Shown here piece after piece: positions 7,881 through 15,469 of a stretch of 64,000 nt of DNA. The stretch covers positions 1 to 64,000 of the forward strand of contig JAEZUR010000093.1 of NCBI GenBank assembly GCA_023420935.1, written 5' to 3'. Position 1 is the first letter of the stretch; the number at the start of each line of letters is the position of its first letter. The translations under genes were made by a program, and so were the position numbers. Below the pieces are notes generated by a model that saw nothing but the letters and a program-made list of their open reading frames with translations, made no database searches and was not told the DNA's origin. Origin of the DNA: Bacillota bacterium (lineage in GTDB: Bacteria; Bacillota; Clostridia; Lachnospirales; Lachnospiraceae).

Positions 7881-8758
7881 AGATAAGATCTGGCTCTTTC
7901 TTTTCTAAATTGTTTAGGAGTTATATTTCGTAATTTCTTAAAAGTCTTAATTAAATGGCTACAATCAGAAAAGCCGGTTTCTTGACTAATATAATTTAAA
8001 TCAAAATCAGTACATAACAGGAAATCTTCCACCTTACATATCTTAACAAACTCTATGTATTCCTTACAAGACTGCCCATAGAGCTGATGAAAGTTCTTAG
8101 CAAAATAAGAATAACTCATATGGCACTTGTCTGCTAGATCCTTTACTGAAAGGGATTCATGGGAGTGTTTATCAATATATTCGGTTATAGTATAGATGGA
8201 ATCCATCTCAGACCGATAAGAAACAGACTTGTCCGTATCAAAGCCATTCTTTCTCCAAAGTCGTATTATTTCAATTAAAATGGTATATAAATGGGATTGA
8301 ATACGAAGATCATAGCCATAATCTTTTGTATCTACCTCTTTGATACAATCAAACATTGATTCTTGCAGATCTATGTTAGTTAAAGATTCGGCAGGAAAAT
8401 AAATGGGAGCCAGAGGATCGTTTTTTGCACTTTGAAACACAGCTTGTAATTTGGGTGTGTAGCTATTGGCTGAGTTGAGACGATTTATATCAAACTTTAA
8501 CACTGCATATTTTAAAGGTGTGCTAGTTGTTGCATAGATGGAATGGACTGACTTAGGATGGAATAAAATCAGATCCCCAGGTTCTAGAGCATAGGTTACT
8601 TGATCGCAATCAATTAAAGCGGTTCCAGATATCATATAGATAAACTCAATAAAATAATGCCAATGAGATCGAATGGGAAACACATTAACAGTCGTATCGA
8701 ATAAAAATGCTTCATAGGGTGAATTTAAAATATCACTGAATTCAAATAAATATTGCAT
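7877..8758 (-). CDS. AraC family transcriptional regulator
   Basis: The 293-residue protein has an N-terminal cupin (RSHWHYFIEFIYMISG, PGDLILFHPKSVHSI) and C-terminal paired HTH motifs (LSVKDLADKCHMSYSYFAKNF, LNYISQETGFSDCSHLIKTFK). It is divergent from the GH113 gene at 8870 with 111 bp between them, so it probably senses a mannose-containing oligosaccharide and controls that gene; this is inference from position. Its 3' end overlaps the MerR-GyrI gene by 4 bp. The start has GAGGAG upstream. Confidence 0.9.
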   Translation of the reverse strand: MQYLFEFSDILNSPYEAFLFDTTVNVFPIRSHWHYFIEFIYMISGTALIDCDQVTYALEPGDLILFHPKSVHSIYATTSTPLKYAVLKFDINRLNSANSYTPKLQAVFQSAKNDPLAPIYFPAESLTNIDLQESMFDCIKEVDTKDYGYDLRIQSHLYTILIEIIRLWRKNGFDTDKSVSYRSEMDSIYTITEYIDKHSHESLSVKDLADKCHMSYSYFAKNFHQLYGQSCKEYIEFVKICKVEDFLLCTDFDLNYISQETGFSDCSHLIKTFKKLRNITPKQFRKERARSYL

Positions 8759-8869
8759 GAATTAAACTCCTCAAATAGATTTATACAATTTGTGTGCAAT
8801 AATATTATATCAAAATATTTCAAGAAATGATATTATTTTTCTAAGAAACAAGAAGAAGGAGAAAAATAG

Positions 8870-9805
8870 ATGCAGTTTATAAAAGGTATTACATTTGCAC
8901 CATTTGCAAAGAAAGGAAGTTTCCGGACAAAGGAAGCATATCAAAGCTTAGATAATTTGATTAGTCGAACTGGTGCTAATTTTATTATATTGGTACCGAA
9001 TGGGCTACAGGAGACTACACAATCAGAAGAGATTTGTTATACTTCTCCTGCTACAATAGAAGATCAAGAGCTGATTGACATAATTGAGTATGCCAAAAGG
9101 AAAGGGATTCGAGTTGCACTAAAACCAACCGTTAATTGCATGAATGGTACTTGGAGAGCTCATATTAATTTCTTTGATGAAGATGTGATCTGTGAACCAA
9201 AATGGAGTAAGTGGTTCATATCTTATACAGAATTTCAGCTTCACTATGCAAAAATAGCAGAAGAGACAGGCTGCGAGATGTTTCTAGCTGGTTGTGAAAT
9301 GGTTATGGCTGAACGTAGAGAATTAGAATGGAGAAAGTTAATATCGCAGATCAGGGAAGTGTATCATGGGTTGGTATCTTATAATACCGATAAGTACCAA
9401 GAACATAATGTGTCATGGTGGGATTGTGTAGACGTTATCTCTTCTAGTGGCTATTATCCATTAGGGGACTGGGAGAATCAATTAGATCGTATCGAGGAAG
9501 TTGTAAAGAAATTTAATAAACCATTCTTCTTTGCAGAGACAGGATGCATGTCCACAAAGGGCTCCCCAAAAGTACCTAATGACTGGTGCGTGAAAGGAAA
9601 GGTTGATCTAGAAGGTCAAGCTCAGTGGTATGAAGATATGTTTGAGGCTACTAGAAAACGTGAATGGGTGGAAGGGTTTGCACTGTGGGACTGGGCCTGG
9701 AAACAGTATTCTCTAAAGAATGTATCAGTTCAAGGTGGATATGATGTATATGGTAAACCAGCAGAAGAAGTTGTAAAGAAATATTATGAAACAGTTTTTA
9801 AGTAG
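8870..9805 (+). CDS. GH113 beta-mannanase-like glycoside hydrolase
   Basis: The 311-residue single-domain protein is a TIM barrel of the GH113 type. It opens MQFIKGITFAPFAKKGSF, has KRKGIRVALKPTVN, the clan GH-A acid/base in AGCEM (Glu143), and the nucleophile in FFAETGC (Glu223). FALWDWAWK follows near the C terminus. It has no signal peptide, so it would cleave imported beta-1,4-mannooligosaccharides inside the cell. It pairs with the divergent AraC gene, and GH36 and GH26 genes of likely galactomannan use lie 6 kb away. An AAGGAG site precedes the start. Confidence 0.85.
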   Translation: MQFIKGITFAPFAKKGSFRTKEAYQSLDNLISRTGANFIILVPNGLQETTQSEEICYTSPATIEDQELIDIIEYAKRKGIRVALKPTVNCMNGTWRAHINFFDEDVICEPKWSKWFISYTEFQLHYAKIAEETGCEMFLAGCEMVMAERRELEWRKLISQIREVYHGLVSYNTDKYQEHNVSWWDCVDVISSSGYYPLGDWENQLDRIEEVVKKFNKPFFFAETGCMSTKGSPKVPNDWCVKGKVDLEGQAQWYEDMFEATRKREWVEGFALWDWAWKQYSLKNVSVQGGYDVYGKPAEEVVKKYYETVFK

Positions 9806-9874
9806 TATAAGTTAATGTAAACAATGATCGGAAGAGACTACGTATTACGTTATTAAGATATAGGTTGTGGACAT

Positions 9875-9919
9875 AAATACCCCGCGGGAAGACCTTTTGT
9901 GTCATTCTGCGGGGTATTT
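9875..9919. terminator. bidirectional terminator
   Basis: AAATACCCCGC (9875-9885) and GCGGGGTATTT (9909-9919) form a perfect 11-bp stem between the convergent GH113 and Ig-domain membrane protein genes. Confidence 0.85.
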
Positions 9920-9948
9920 AAATTATATTATGTTACGTATGGGGTTAA

Positions 9949-11352
9949 TTATTTTGTTAAAGAGAAGTTTGCAATACAAACTTGACCATCAATTTGTTTA
10001 GTAATACGGTAATTGCCTGCTTCTAGGGCTGGGCTTAATAGGGACAAGTCTATTTCGAAGTCTTGTTCGGAATTTGGTTCAAGTAATTTCGCAATCTCAA
10101 TGAACATCAAGTCAGCAGCTGCAGGAACTGGACTCCAAACACCGTCTATTTCTTGTTCTAGTTGATATTCCATACCGTACCATAGTTCTTTAGAACTGTT
10201 ATTTTTTAAAACTAGTGTTATGCTTTTAGTGCCTACTGGGTAAGAATCTGGAGTTAGTATTACTTCAGCTTGTGATAGACTTATATCGGAACCGCCTGCT
10301 GGGTCAATAGACTCTGTAGGAGTTTGACTAACAGGAAGGGCATCCCAGAATGCATTAAATGCAGTTGGATCTACTTGGAAGAATCCAGCCCCTTGTGCAT
10401 AAACGTAGCCATCTTTAAAAAGTCGTAAGCAAGTTACAAGTTTATCCTTCGTTTTTACGTATACAAATTTCTGACTATCATATTCTTGATTTTCAAGAAG
10501 CATATCTGTATTTTCACCAATTGGTGTAGAAGCATAGAGTGCATTCATAAAGTCTTCGAAACCAGTTGCTTCAGTGGAAGTTTCTCTTTCATTTTTGCCA
10601 TTATTCCAGCTATCAAAACTTTCCCAATCGTAGGAAACGGTATTTCCTTTTAGGTTTAATAGACTAAAGTAATCTGCACCGGTATTTAAAGTTAACCCAC
10701 CAAAACTGTCGTAAATTTGCGCATCAAAGCCACCTTCGTATTTGGTATATACCATTAAGCGGTATTGGCTATCATACCCTTTTATAGTATATACTTCTGC
10801 TCCTCCAATTGTAGAAGCAAATTCCTTGGCATAATCATCTTGTGTACTCCATTCTGTAATAGTGCCAGTTGTTTTGCCTAAGTATTCACCTTTTAGATTC
10901 TCCACATCTTCTTCACTTAACAGATAATTCTCATACATTTGAAAAGTAGTATTCCCTTGAATATAAATGCGACCTTTATAAACGAATAGTCCCATCATTT
11001 TTGCTTCTACATCACCGTTTTGGTTTTTAGGTAGTTCTACCAATGGAATGGTAATTCCTTTACTTTCTGATTCCGCAATCATAGTGCTATTTTCATTTGA
11101 ATCCGTTGCAACCACCACTTTGTTTCCTTCTGGTGCAGGCCCATTTTGCAAGGTGCTCCATGCAAATGTTCCTACGGTTGCTACCACTGCTAAGCTTGCT
11201 AGAGAAAATACTAGCTTCTTTGTATTAAAATTCATATTATTTTTCTTTTCTGATTGATTTCTTGCATTTTTCATAAGTTGTTCAGTCCTTTCATTAAAAT
11301 CCTCTGATATACGTAACTGATCAATAGAATTTATATAATTCTTTTTATTCAT
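9949..11352 (-). CDS. membrane-anchored protein, probable anti-sigma partner, with C-terminal Ig-like domain
   Basis: The 467-residue protein has ~45 cytoplasmic residues (ISEDFNERTEQLMKNARNQ), one transmembrane helix (about 46-65, LVFSLASLAVVATVGTFAW), and a large extracytoplasmic part. The last ~110 residues (ILTPDSYPVGTKSITLVLKN, YGMEYQLEQEIDGVW) resemble a bacterial Ig-like domain. It starts at an ATG 8 bases after AGGAGG and overlaps the stop of the ECF sigma gene by 8 bp, so translation is coupled. The position and topology fit an anti-sigma factor sensing an outside signal; no zinc (ZAS) motif is seen, so this role is inferred. Confidence 0.75.
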   Translation of the reverse strand: MNKKNYINSIDQLRISEDFNERTEQLMKNARNQSEKKNNMNFNTKKLVFSLASLAVVATVGTFAWSTLQNGPAPEGNKVVVATDSNENSTMIAESESKGITIPLVELPKNQNGDVEAKMMGLFVYKGRIYIQGNTTFQMYENYLLSEEDVENLKGEYLGKTTGTITEWSTQDDYAKEFASTIGGAEVYTIKGYDSQYRLMVYTKYEGGFDAQIYDSFGGLTLNTGADYFSLLNLKGNTVSYDWESFDSWNNGKNERETSTEATGFEDFMNALYASTPIGENTDMLLENQEYDSQKFVYVKTKDKLVTCLRLFKDGYVYAQGAGFFQVDPTAFNAFWDALPVSQTPTESIDPAGGSDISLSQAEVILTPDSYPVGTKSITLVLKNNSSKELWYGMEYQLEQEIDGVWSPVPAAADLMFIEIAKLLEPNSEQDFEIDLSLLSPALEAGNYRITKQIDGQVCIANFSLTK

Positions 11353-11842
11353 TGTCAAAGCCTCCTATCAATTTTGCTTTCAACAGGCTACGCCCACGTG
11401 ATAGCCAGGTTCCAATTGTAGCAGGATTCTTGTCTAATAACCCGGCGATCTCATTTATAGAATAATTTTCGTAATAATATAAATGTATTACGCTCCGATA
11501 TTTTGTTGGTAATTCAAGAAGATGAAATAATACTTCACTATCTTCTTCTGGCAGATAACCTAAGTCTTCTGGAATTGGAACACTCCATTTAATCCAGGAG
11601 GATTTTAAGTGATTCTTGCATTTATTTATGGTCACCCGTATCAGCCATGCTCTTTCATGCTCCTCATTTTCAAATCCATTGTCTCTTTTCATTAAACTAA
11701 TAAAAACCTCCTGGGTAATGTCTTCTGCATCCGGAACATTTTTCACATAGGTAAATGCCAGCTTAATTAACATAGTTGAATATTTTTTTAATATATCTTG
11801 AATATATTCATTGGTACCGAATGAATAATTCATAGCTTTCAT
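11345..11842 (-). CDS. ECF-type RNA polymerase sigma factor
   Basis: The ~165-residue protein contains sigma-70 region 2 (YSTMLIKLAFTYVKNVPDAEDITQEVF) and region 4 (LPTKYRSVIHLYYYENYSINEIAGLL, NPATIGTWLSRGRSLLKAKL), and nothing else, so it is an ECF sigma. The ATG at 11842 is preferred because its GGAG lies 9 bases away; an ATG at 11851 directly abuts that GGAG. The downstream overlapping gene encodes a single-pass membrane protein that probably holds it inactive until an envelope signal arrives. Confidence 0.9.
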   Translation of the reverse strand: MKAMNYSFGTNEYIQDILKKYSTMLIKLAFTYVKNVPDAEDITQEVFISLMKRDNGFENEEHERAWLIRVTINKCKNHLKSSWIKWSVPIPEDLGYLPEEDSEVLFHLLELPTKYRSVIHLYYYENYSINEIAGLLDKNPATIGTWLSRGRSLLKAKLIGGFDNE

Positions 11843-12016
11843 ACATTTCATCTCCTTTCACTTATAATACAATTGAGAAGCTGATAATTTTTCATTTGTA
11901 TAAAAAAAATTTTAAAATTTATTTTCTAGGGTAATTGGTCATTTCGTACCCTAATCTTAGCTATGTATTAGTTTATCTTAACTGATATTATAAGTAAACC
12001 AAGTGGATAAAATAAA

Positions 12017-12060
12017 TGTGATATATAGGATAAGCAAAAATACATATCCCATATATCACA
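12017..12060. terminator. hairpin downstream of the HMA gene
   Basis: TGTGATATAT (12017-12026) pairs with ATATATCACA (12051-12060), and the inner GGATA/TATCC extends the stem. It lies 60 bases past the stop of the HMA-fold gene on the minus strand and upstream of the sigma factor gene. The flanking T-run is weak, so termination is only probable. Confidence 0.45.
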
Positions 12061-12120
12061 CTGTTTCGCACATTTTTAATAAGAGCCGCAAATTAGGCTA
12101 GTTGTAACTATAGTTAATAG

Positions 12121-12324
12121 TTATGTTATCTTACAGCCTACGTGTTCAATGCAATTTTTAATAGAACTTTCATCTGTTTTTTGATTATAGCCTACTTCAA
12201 TAGAACCTCGATCAAGATCTACATTTATCGTTCGTACACCATCTAATTTATCCAATGCATTTTTAACTTGGGTCTTCATTTGGGTATTTTGTAAACCATT
12301 TACATCATAGTGGACTTTGTTCAT
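12121..12324 (-). CDS. HMA-fold (CopZ-like) protein lacking the CxxC metal site
   Basis: The 67-residue protein has the beta-alpha-beta-beta-alpha-beta pattern of heavy-metal-associated domains (KVHYDVNGL, VKNALDKLDGVRTINVDLDRG, IEVGYN, IKNCIEHVGCKIT). The MxCxxC loop that binds copper is replaced by NGLQNTQM. Two Cys remain in the last helix (NCIEHVGC). The ATG at 12324 is chosen because it lies 10 bases from AAGGAG; a GTG at 12333 would be only one base away. It follows the cold-shock gene by 37 bases and may be cotranscribed. A classical metallochaperone role seems unlikely. Confidence 0.75.
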   Translation of the reverse strand: MNKVHYDVNGLQNTQMKTQVKNALDKLDGVRTINVDLDRGSIEVGYNQKTDESSIKNCIEHVGCKIT

Positions 12325-12361
12325 AGTATACACACTCCTTCACTTTTTATTGGGCGAAGCG

Positions 12362-12574
12362 TTAACTGAATTTGTGGACATTGATTGCAGCACGGCCTTT
12401 TTTCTCCTCGATGATATCAAAGCCTATAGAATCTCCTTCATGTAGATCTTTATCAGGTCCATTTTCTTTGATTTGAGAATGATGAACAAACACATCGTGG
12501 CCGTTATCTGTAGAAATAAATCCAAACCCTCGTTCAGAATCATACCATTTTACAATTCCTGTGTAATTAGCCAT
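12362..12574 (-). CDS. csp: cold-shock domain protein
   Basis: The 70-residue protein is one cold-shock OB domain with both nucleic-acid-binding motifs: GFGFI (RNP1, in WYDSERGFGFIS) and DVFVHHSQI (RNP2). It should bind single-stranded RNA or DNA and keep mRNAs unfolded. The ATG at 12574 begins MANYTGIVKWY, the usual family start, behind AAGGAA. Its minus-strand leader has a short ATGCTAT...ATAGCAT hairpin. Confidence 0.93.
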   Translation of the reverse strand: MANYTGIVKWYDSERGFGFISTDNGHDVFVHHSQIKENGPDKDLHEGDSIGFDIIEEKKGRAAINVHKFS

Positions 12575-12598
12575 AAAAATTCCTTTCCTTAAAAACAT

Positions 12599-12923
12599 GC
12601 GAAATGCTATGAATGAATCAATAGCATAAAATTATTATCTGTTATTTTGCGCTGTTTCATGTTGGTAAATAAATACTTGACAAAGTAGGAAAAAAAGGAA
12701 TATAATAATTTTCCTTTCCCATAAAAAGGATTTATTTTATAATTTTAAATCCATTTTTAAAGAGAAAGAGAATATTAACCACGGATTTTCTTAGCAAAAT
12801 CTAAGAGAATATACCGCTTGGAAAGATATTTAGAAATGAGCGAACTTGTTAAGGCATATGAAAATGAAGTGCCCTCTGTTAGAACTCTTATTTCAATAAA
12901 TATAACTACCAGGAGGAAACAAA
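12599..12923 (+). promoter_or_regulatory. gap with promoter and long leader of the ABC-2 operon
   Basis: TTGACA (12677-12682) and TATAAT (12701-12706), 18 bp apart, form a near-consensus promoter reading toward the ABC genes. That leaves a leader of about 210 bases. It contains an A/T-rich hairpin (AAAAAGGATTTA with TAAATCCATTTTT, about 12725-12761) without a clear terminator. I recognise no riboswitch class in it. The left end holds the cold-shock gene leader. Confidence 0.6.
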
Positions 12924-13721
12924 ATGATTCAAGTGGAACACATTAGTAAAACCTTTCGGGTCGCAAAGCGAAATTCAGGTTTGTCGGAAGCAGTGAAAGC
13001 ATTATGGAACAAACAGTATGAATACGTGAAGGCACTAGAGGACATTTCTTTTACCATTCAAGATGGTGAAATGGTTGGCTACATTGGACCTAACGGTGCA
13101 GGGAAAAGTAGTACAATTAAAATCTTAAGTGGAATTCTTAATCCTGACAGTGGAACTTGTGAAGTAAATGGCAGAACGCCATGGAAGAATCGAGTAACCT
13201 ATGTTAAGGATATTGGAGTTGTCTTTGGACAACGATCACAGTTATGGTGGGATGTACCTGTTATCGATTCTTATGAACTGCTAAGGGATATTTATAGTAT
13301 TCCTAAAGAGCAATACAAGAATAAATTAGAGGAACTGGTAACCCTACTTAATCTTGAAGAAATTATCAAAACCCCAACTAGACAGTTATCATTAGGTCAA
13401 AGAATGCGTTGTGAGATAGCTGCGTCTCTTTTGCATAGCCCTAAAATTTTATTTCTGGATGAACCAACTATTGGTTTAGACGCAGTTTCTAAGTTAGCCG
13501 TACGTAATTTTATCGTAGAGCTAAATCAAAGACATAAAACAACAGTAATTCTAACTACCCATGATATGCAGGATATTGAAGCACTTACCAAACGGATTAT
13601 TCTAATAGGGAAAGGGAAGATCCTTCTAGATGGAAGTTTGGATAGTCTAAAGGAACAGTTCAACCAAACCCCATCATTAGATGAGATTGTTGTTGAGCTT
13701 TATAAACAATATCATATATAG
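12924..13721 (+). CDS. ABC-2 type transporter, ATP-binding protein (COG4586-like)
   Basis: The 265-residue ATPase has Walker A GPNGAGKSS, Q-loop region GVVFGQRSQLWWDVP, signature LSLGQRMRCEIA, Walker B ILFLDEPT and H-loop TTHD. The GQRSQLWWD stretch and the two following permeases match the COG4586/4587/3694 exporter type. It would power export of an unknown substrate from the cytoplasmic face. It starts behind AGGAGG and lies 13 bases from the next gene. Confidence 0.92.
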   Translation: MIQVEHISKTFRVAKRNSGLSEAVKALWNKQYEYVKALEDISFTIQDGEMVGYIGPNGAGKSSTIKILSGILNPDSGTCEVNGRTPWKNRVTYVKDIGVVFGQRSQLWWDVPVIDSYELLRDIYSIPKEQYKNKLEELVTLLNLEEIIKTPTRQLSLGQRMRCEIAASLLHSPKILFLDEPTIGLDAVSKLAVRNFIVELNQRHKTTVILTTHDMQDIEALTKRIILIGKGKILLDGSLDSLKEQFNQTPSLDEIVVELYKQYHI

Positions 13722-13734
13722 GAGGTAGTGGATT

Positions 13735-14538
13735 ATGAGAAAATACATTTCTTTCTTTCGTCTACGCTTTCTAACGGGATTACAATACAGAGGAGCAGCT
13801 TTAGCAGGAATAACAACACAGTTTTTCTGGGGGGCAATGCAACTTTTAATGTTTAGAGCGTTCTATCAGGCGGATCCAAGTGCATTTCCTATGACATTAC
13901 CAGCATTATCTTCTTATATATGGATGCAACAAGCATTTCTAGCGTTGTTTATGGTTTGGGTTTTAGAGAATGAACTATTTGATATGATAAGCAATGGGAA
14001 TATTGCTTATGAATTATGCAGACCAATTGATTTATATGATCTTTGGTTTGTGCGGAGCGTTGCAAATAGAATTTCAAAGTGGGTTCTCCGGTCAGTCCCC
14101 ATTCTTTTATTTGCAGCATTTGTACCATATCCTTATGGGCTTAGCTTGCCCAAAAGTGTGAGCTCTTTTTTCTGGTTTTTCATTACTATGATATTGGGAT
14201 TTCTATTAGTAATAGCCTTTACTATGTTAGTCTATATCCTAACCTTTTATACCTTGTCGCCCATGGGGGTAAGAATGGTTGCAGTAACGTTAGTTGAATT
14301 CTTTTCTGGTGGGGTGATACCGTTACCATTTTTACCTGATCGTATACGTAAAGTAGTTGAGTTACTTCCGTTTGCATCCATGCAAAATGTACCATTACGC
14401 ATATACAGTGGTGATATTTCAGAAAATTTGGTTCCTCGTTCTGTCATGCTACAGATTGCCTGGTTACTATTTTTTATAATAATAGGAAAACTACTGATGC
14501 GAAATGCTATGAAAAAAGTAGTGATACAAGGGGGGTAA
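13735..14538 (+). CDS. ABC-2 type transporter permease (COG4587-like)
   Basis: The 267-residue protein has about six hydrophobic segments (for example near 20-40, 58-78, 115-135, 145-170, 180-200 and 235-255) and the ISNGNIAYELCRPIDLYDLWF motif of the ABC2_membrane_6 (DUF990) family. It is the first of two non-identical permeases that would form the membrane part of the exporter with the ATPase upstream. AGGAGG lies upstream. The substrate is unknown. Confidence 0.88.
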   Translation: MRKYISFFRLRFLTGLQYRGAALAGITTQFFWGAMQLLMFRAFYQADPSAFPMTLPALSSYIWMQQAFLALFMVWVLENELFDMISNGNIAYELCRPIDLYDLWFVRSVANRISKWVLRSVPILLFAAFVPYPYGLSLPKSVSSFFWFFITMILGFLLVIAFTMLVYILTFYTLSPMGVRMVAVTLVEFFSGGVIPLPFLPDRIRKVVELLPFASMQNVPLRIYSGDISENLVPRSVMLQIAWLLFFIIIGKLLMRNAMKKVVIQGG

Positions 14539-14542
14539 GAGA

Positions 14543-15322
14543 ATGATAAAATTATATCTTAAGTACTTTTCCATACACCTAAAAAGTGTCATGCAATATA
14601 AGAAATCCTTCCTGCTCACAGCAATTGGACAATTCCTAGTATCGTTTAATGTATTTTTAGGAGTCTATTTTATGTTTCAACGTTTTTCAAGAGTAGAAGG
14701 ATTTACTTTTAGCCAGGTTTTACTCTGTTTCTCAATTGTGTTAATGGAGTTTTCCCTTGCAGAATGTTTTGCAAGGGGATTTGATATGTTTTCTTCCATG
14801 ATAGGTAACGGCGAGTTTGATCGCATCATGGTGAGACCAAGAAATGAGATGTTCCAAGTGCTAGGCAGTAAAATAGAATTTACTCGGATTGGTAGAGTAC
14901 TACAGGCAGTTGTAATGTTCACATATGGGATTGGTCATAGTCATATTCAGTGGAGTCTGGATAAAATTATCACGGTAATTTTTATGCTAATTGGAGGTAC
15001 CATGGTATTTACGGGATTGTTTATTGTATACGCTGCTCTATGCTTTTTTACCACAGAAAGTCTGGAGTTTATGAATATTTTCACAGATGGTGCCAGGGAA
15101 TATGGAAAATATCCCATTAGTATTTATGGGAAACGAGTTATGCAGATATGTACGTTTCTAGTACCGTTTACCTTGGTTCAATATTATCCGCTGCTCTATT
15201 TACTTGATTGGACAGAAAATCCTTGTTATATGTTTTTACCTCTTTTAGCAGGTGTTTTTTTGATACCTTGTTATCTTTTATGGAAAGTAGGCATAAAGCA
15301 TTACAAATCAACCGGTTCTTGA
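14543..15322 (+). CDS. ABC-2 type transporter permease (COG3694-like)
   Basis: The 259-residue integral membrane protein starts 4 bases after the first permease stop. It has the equivalent IGNGEFDRIMVRPRNEMFQVLG motif and about six membrane helices, so it is the second permease of the same exporter. Such ATPase-permease-permease trios are widespread in Firmicutes and mostly uncharacterised. Confidence 0.88.
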   Translation: MIKLYLKYFSIHLKSVMQYKKSFLLTAIGQFLVSFNVFLGVYFMFQRFSRVEGFTFSQVLLCFSIVLMEFSLAECFARGFDMFSSMIGNGEFDRIMVRPRNEMFQVLGSKIEFTRIGRVLQAVVMFTYGIGHSHIQWSLDKIITVIFMLIGGTMVFTGLFIVYAALCFFTTESLEFMNIFTDGAREYGKYPISIYGKRVMQICTFLVPFTLVQYYPLLYLLDWTENPCYMFLPLLAGVFLIPCYLLWKVGIKHYKSTGS

Positions 15323-15390
15323 TTCGTGTTAATTTGGTATGGAAAATGAATTGTCTTAATAATATAAAATGACAAATTTTAAGACATAAT

Positions 15391-15450
15391 ATACTATCCC
15401 ATTGTAAGAATATAGGGTATAGTAAAACCTATATACTATTATTATGACAA
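15391..15450 (+). promoter_or_regulatory. promoter/operator region of the GH36-GH26 genes
   Basis: The 147-bp gap before the GH36 gene holds an inverted repeat TATAGG-N11-CCTATA (15411-15433) and a related TACTATCCC/GGGTATAGT pair. A TATACT hexamer lies within it. This is a plausible regulator site, but no regulator is encoded next to it. Confidence 0.4.
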
Positions 15451-15469
15451 TAAAGATAAGGAGAATAAG

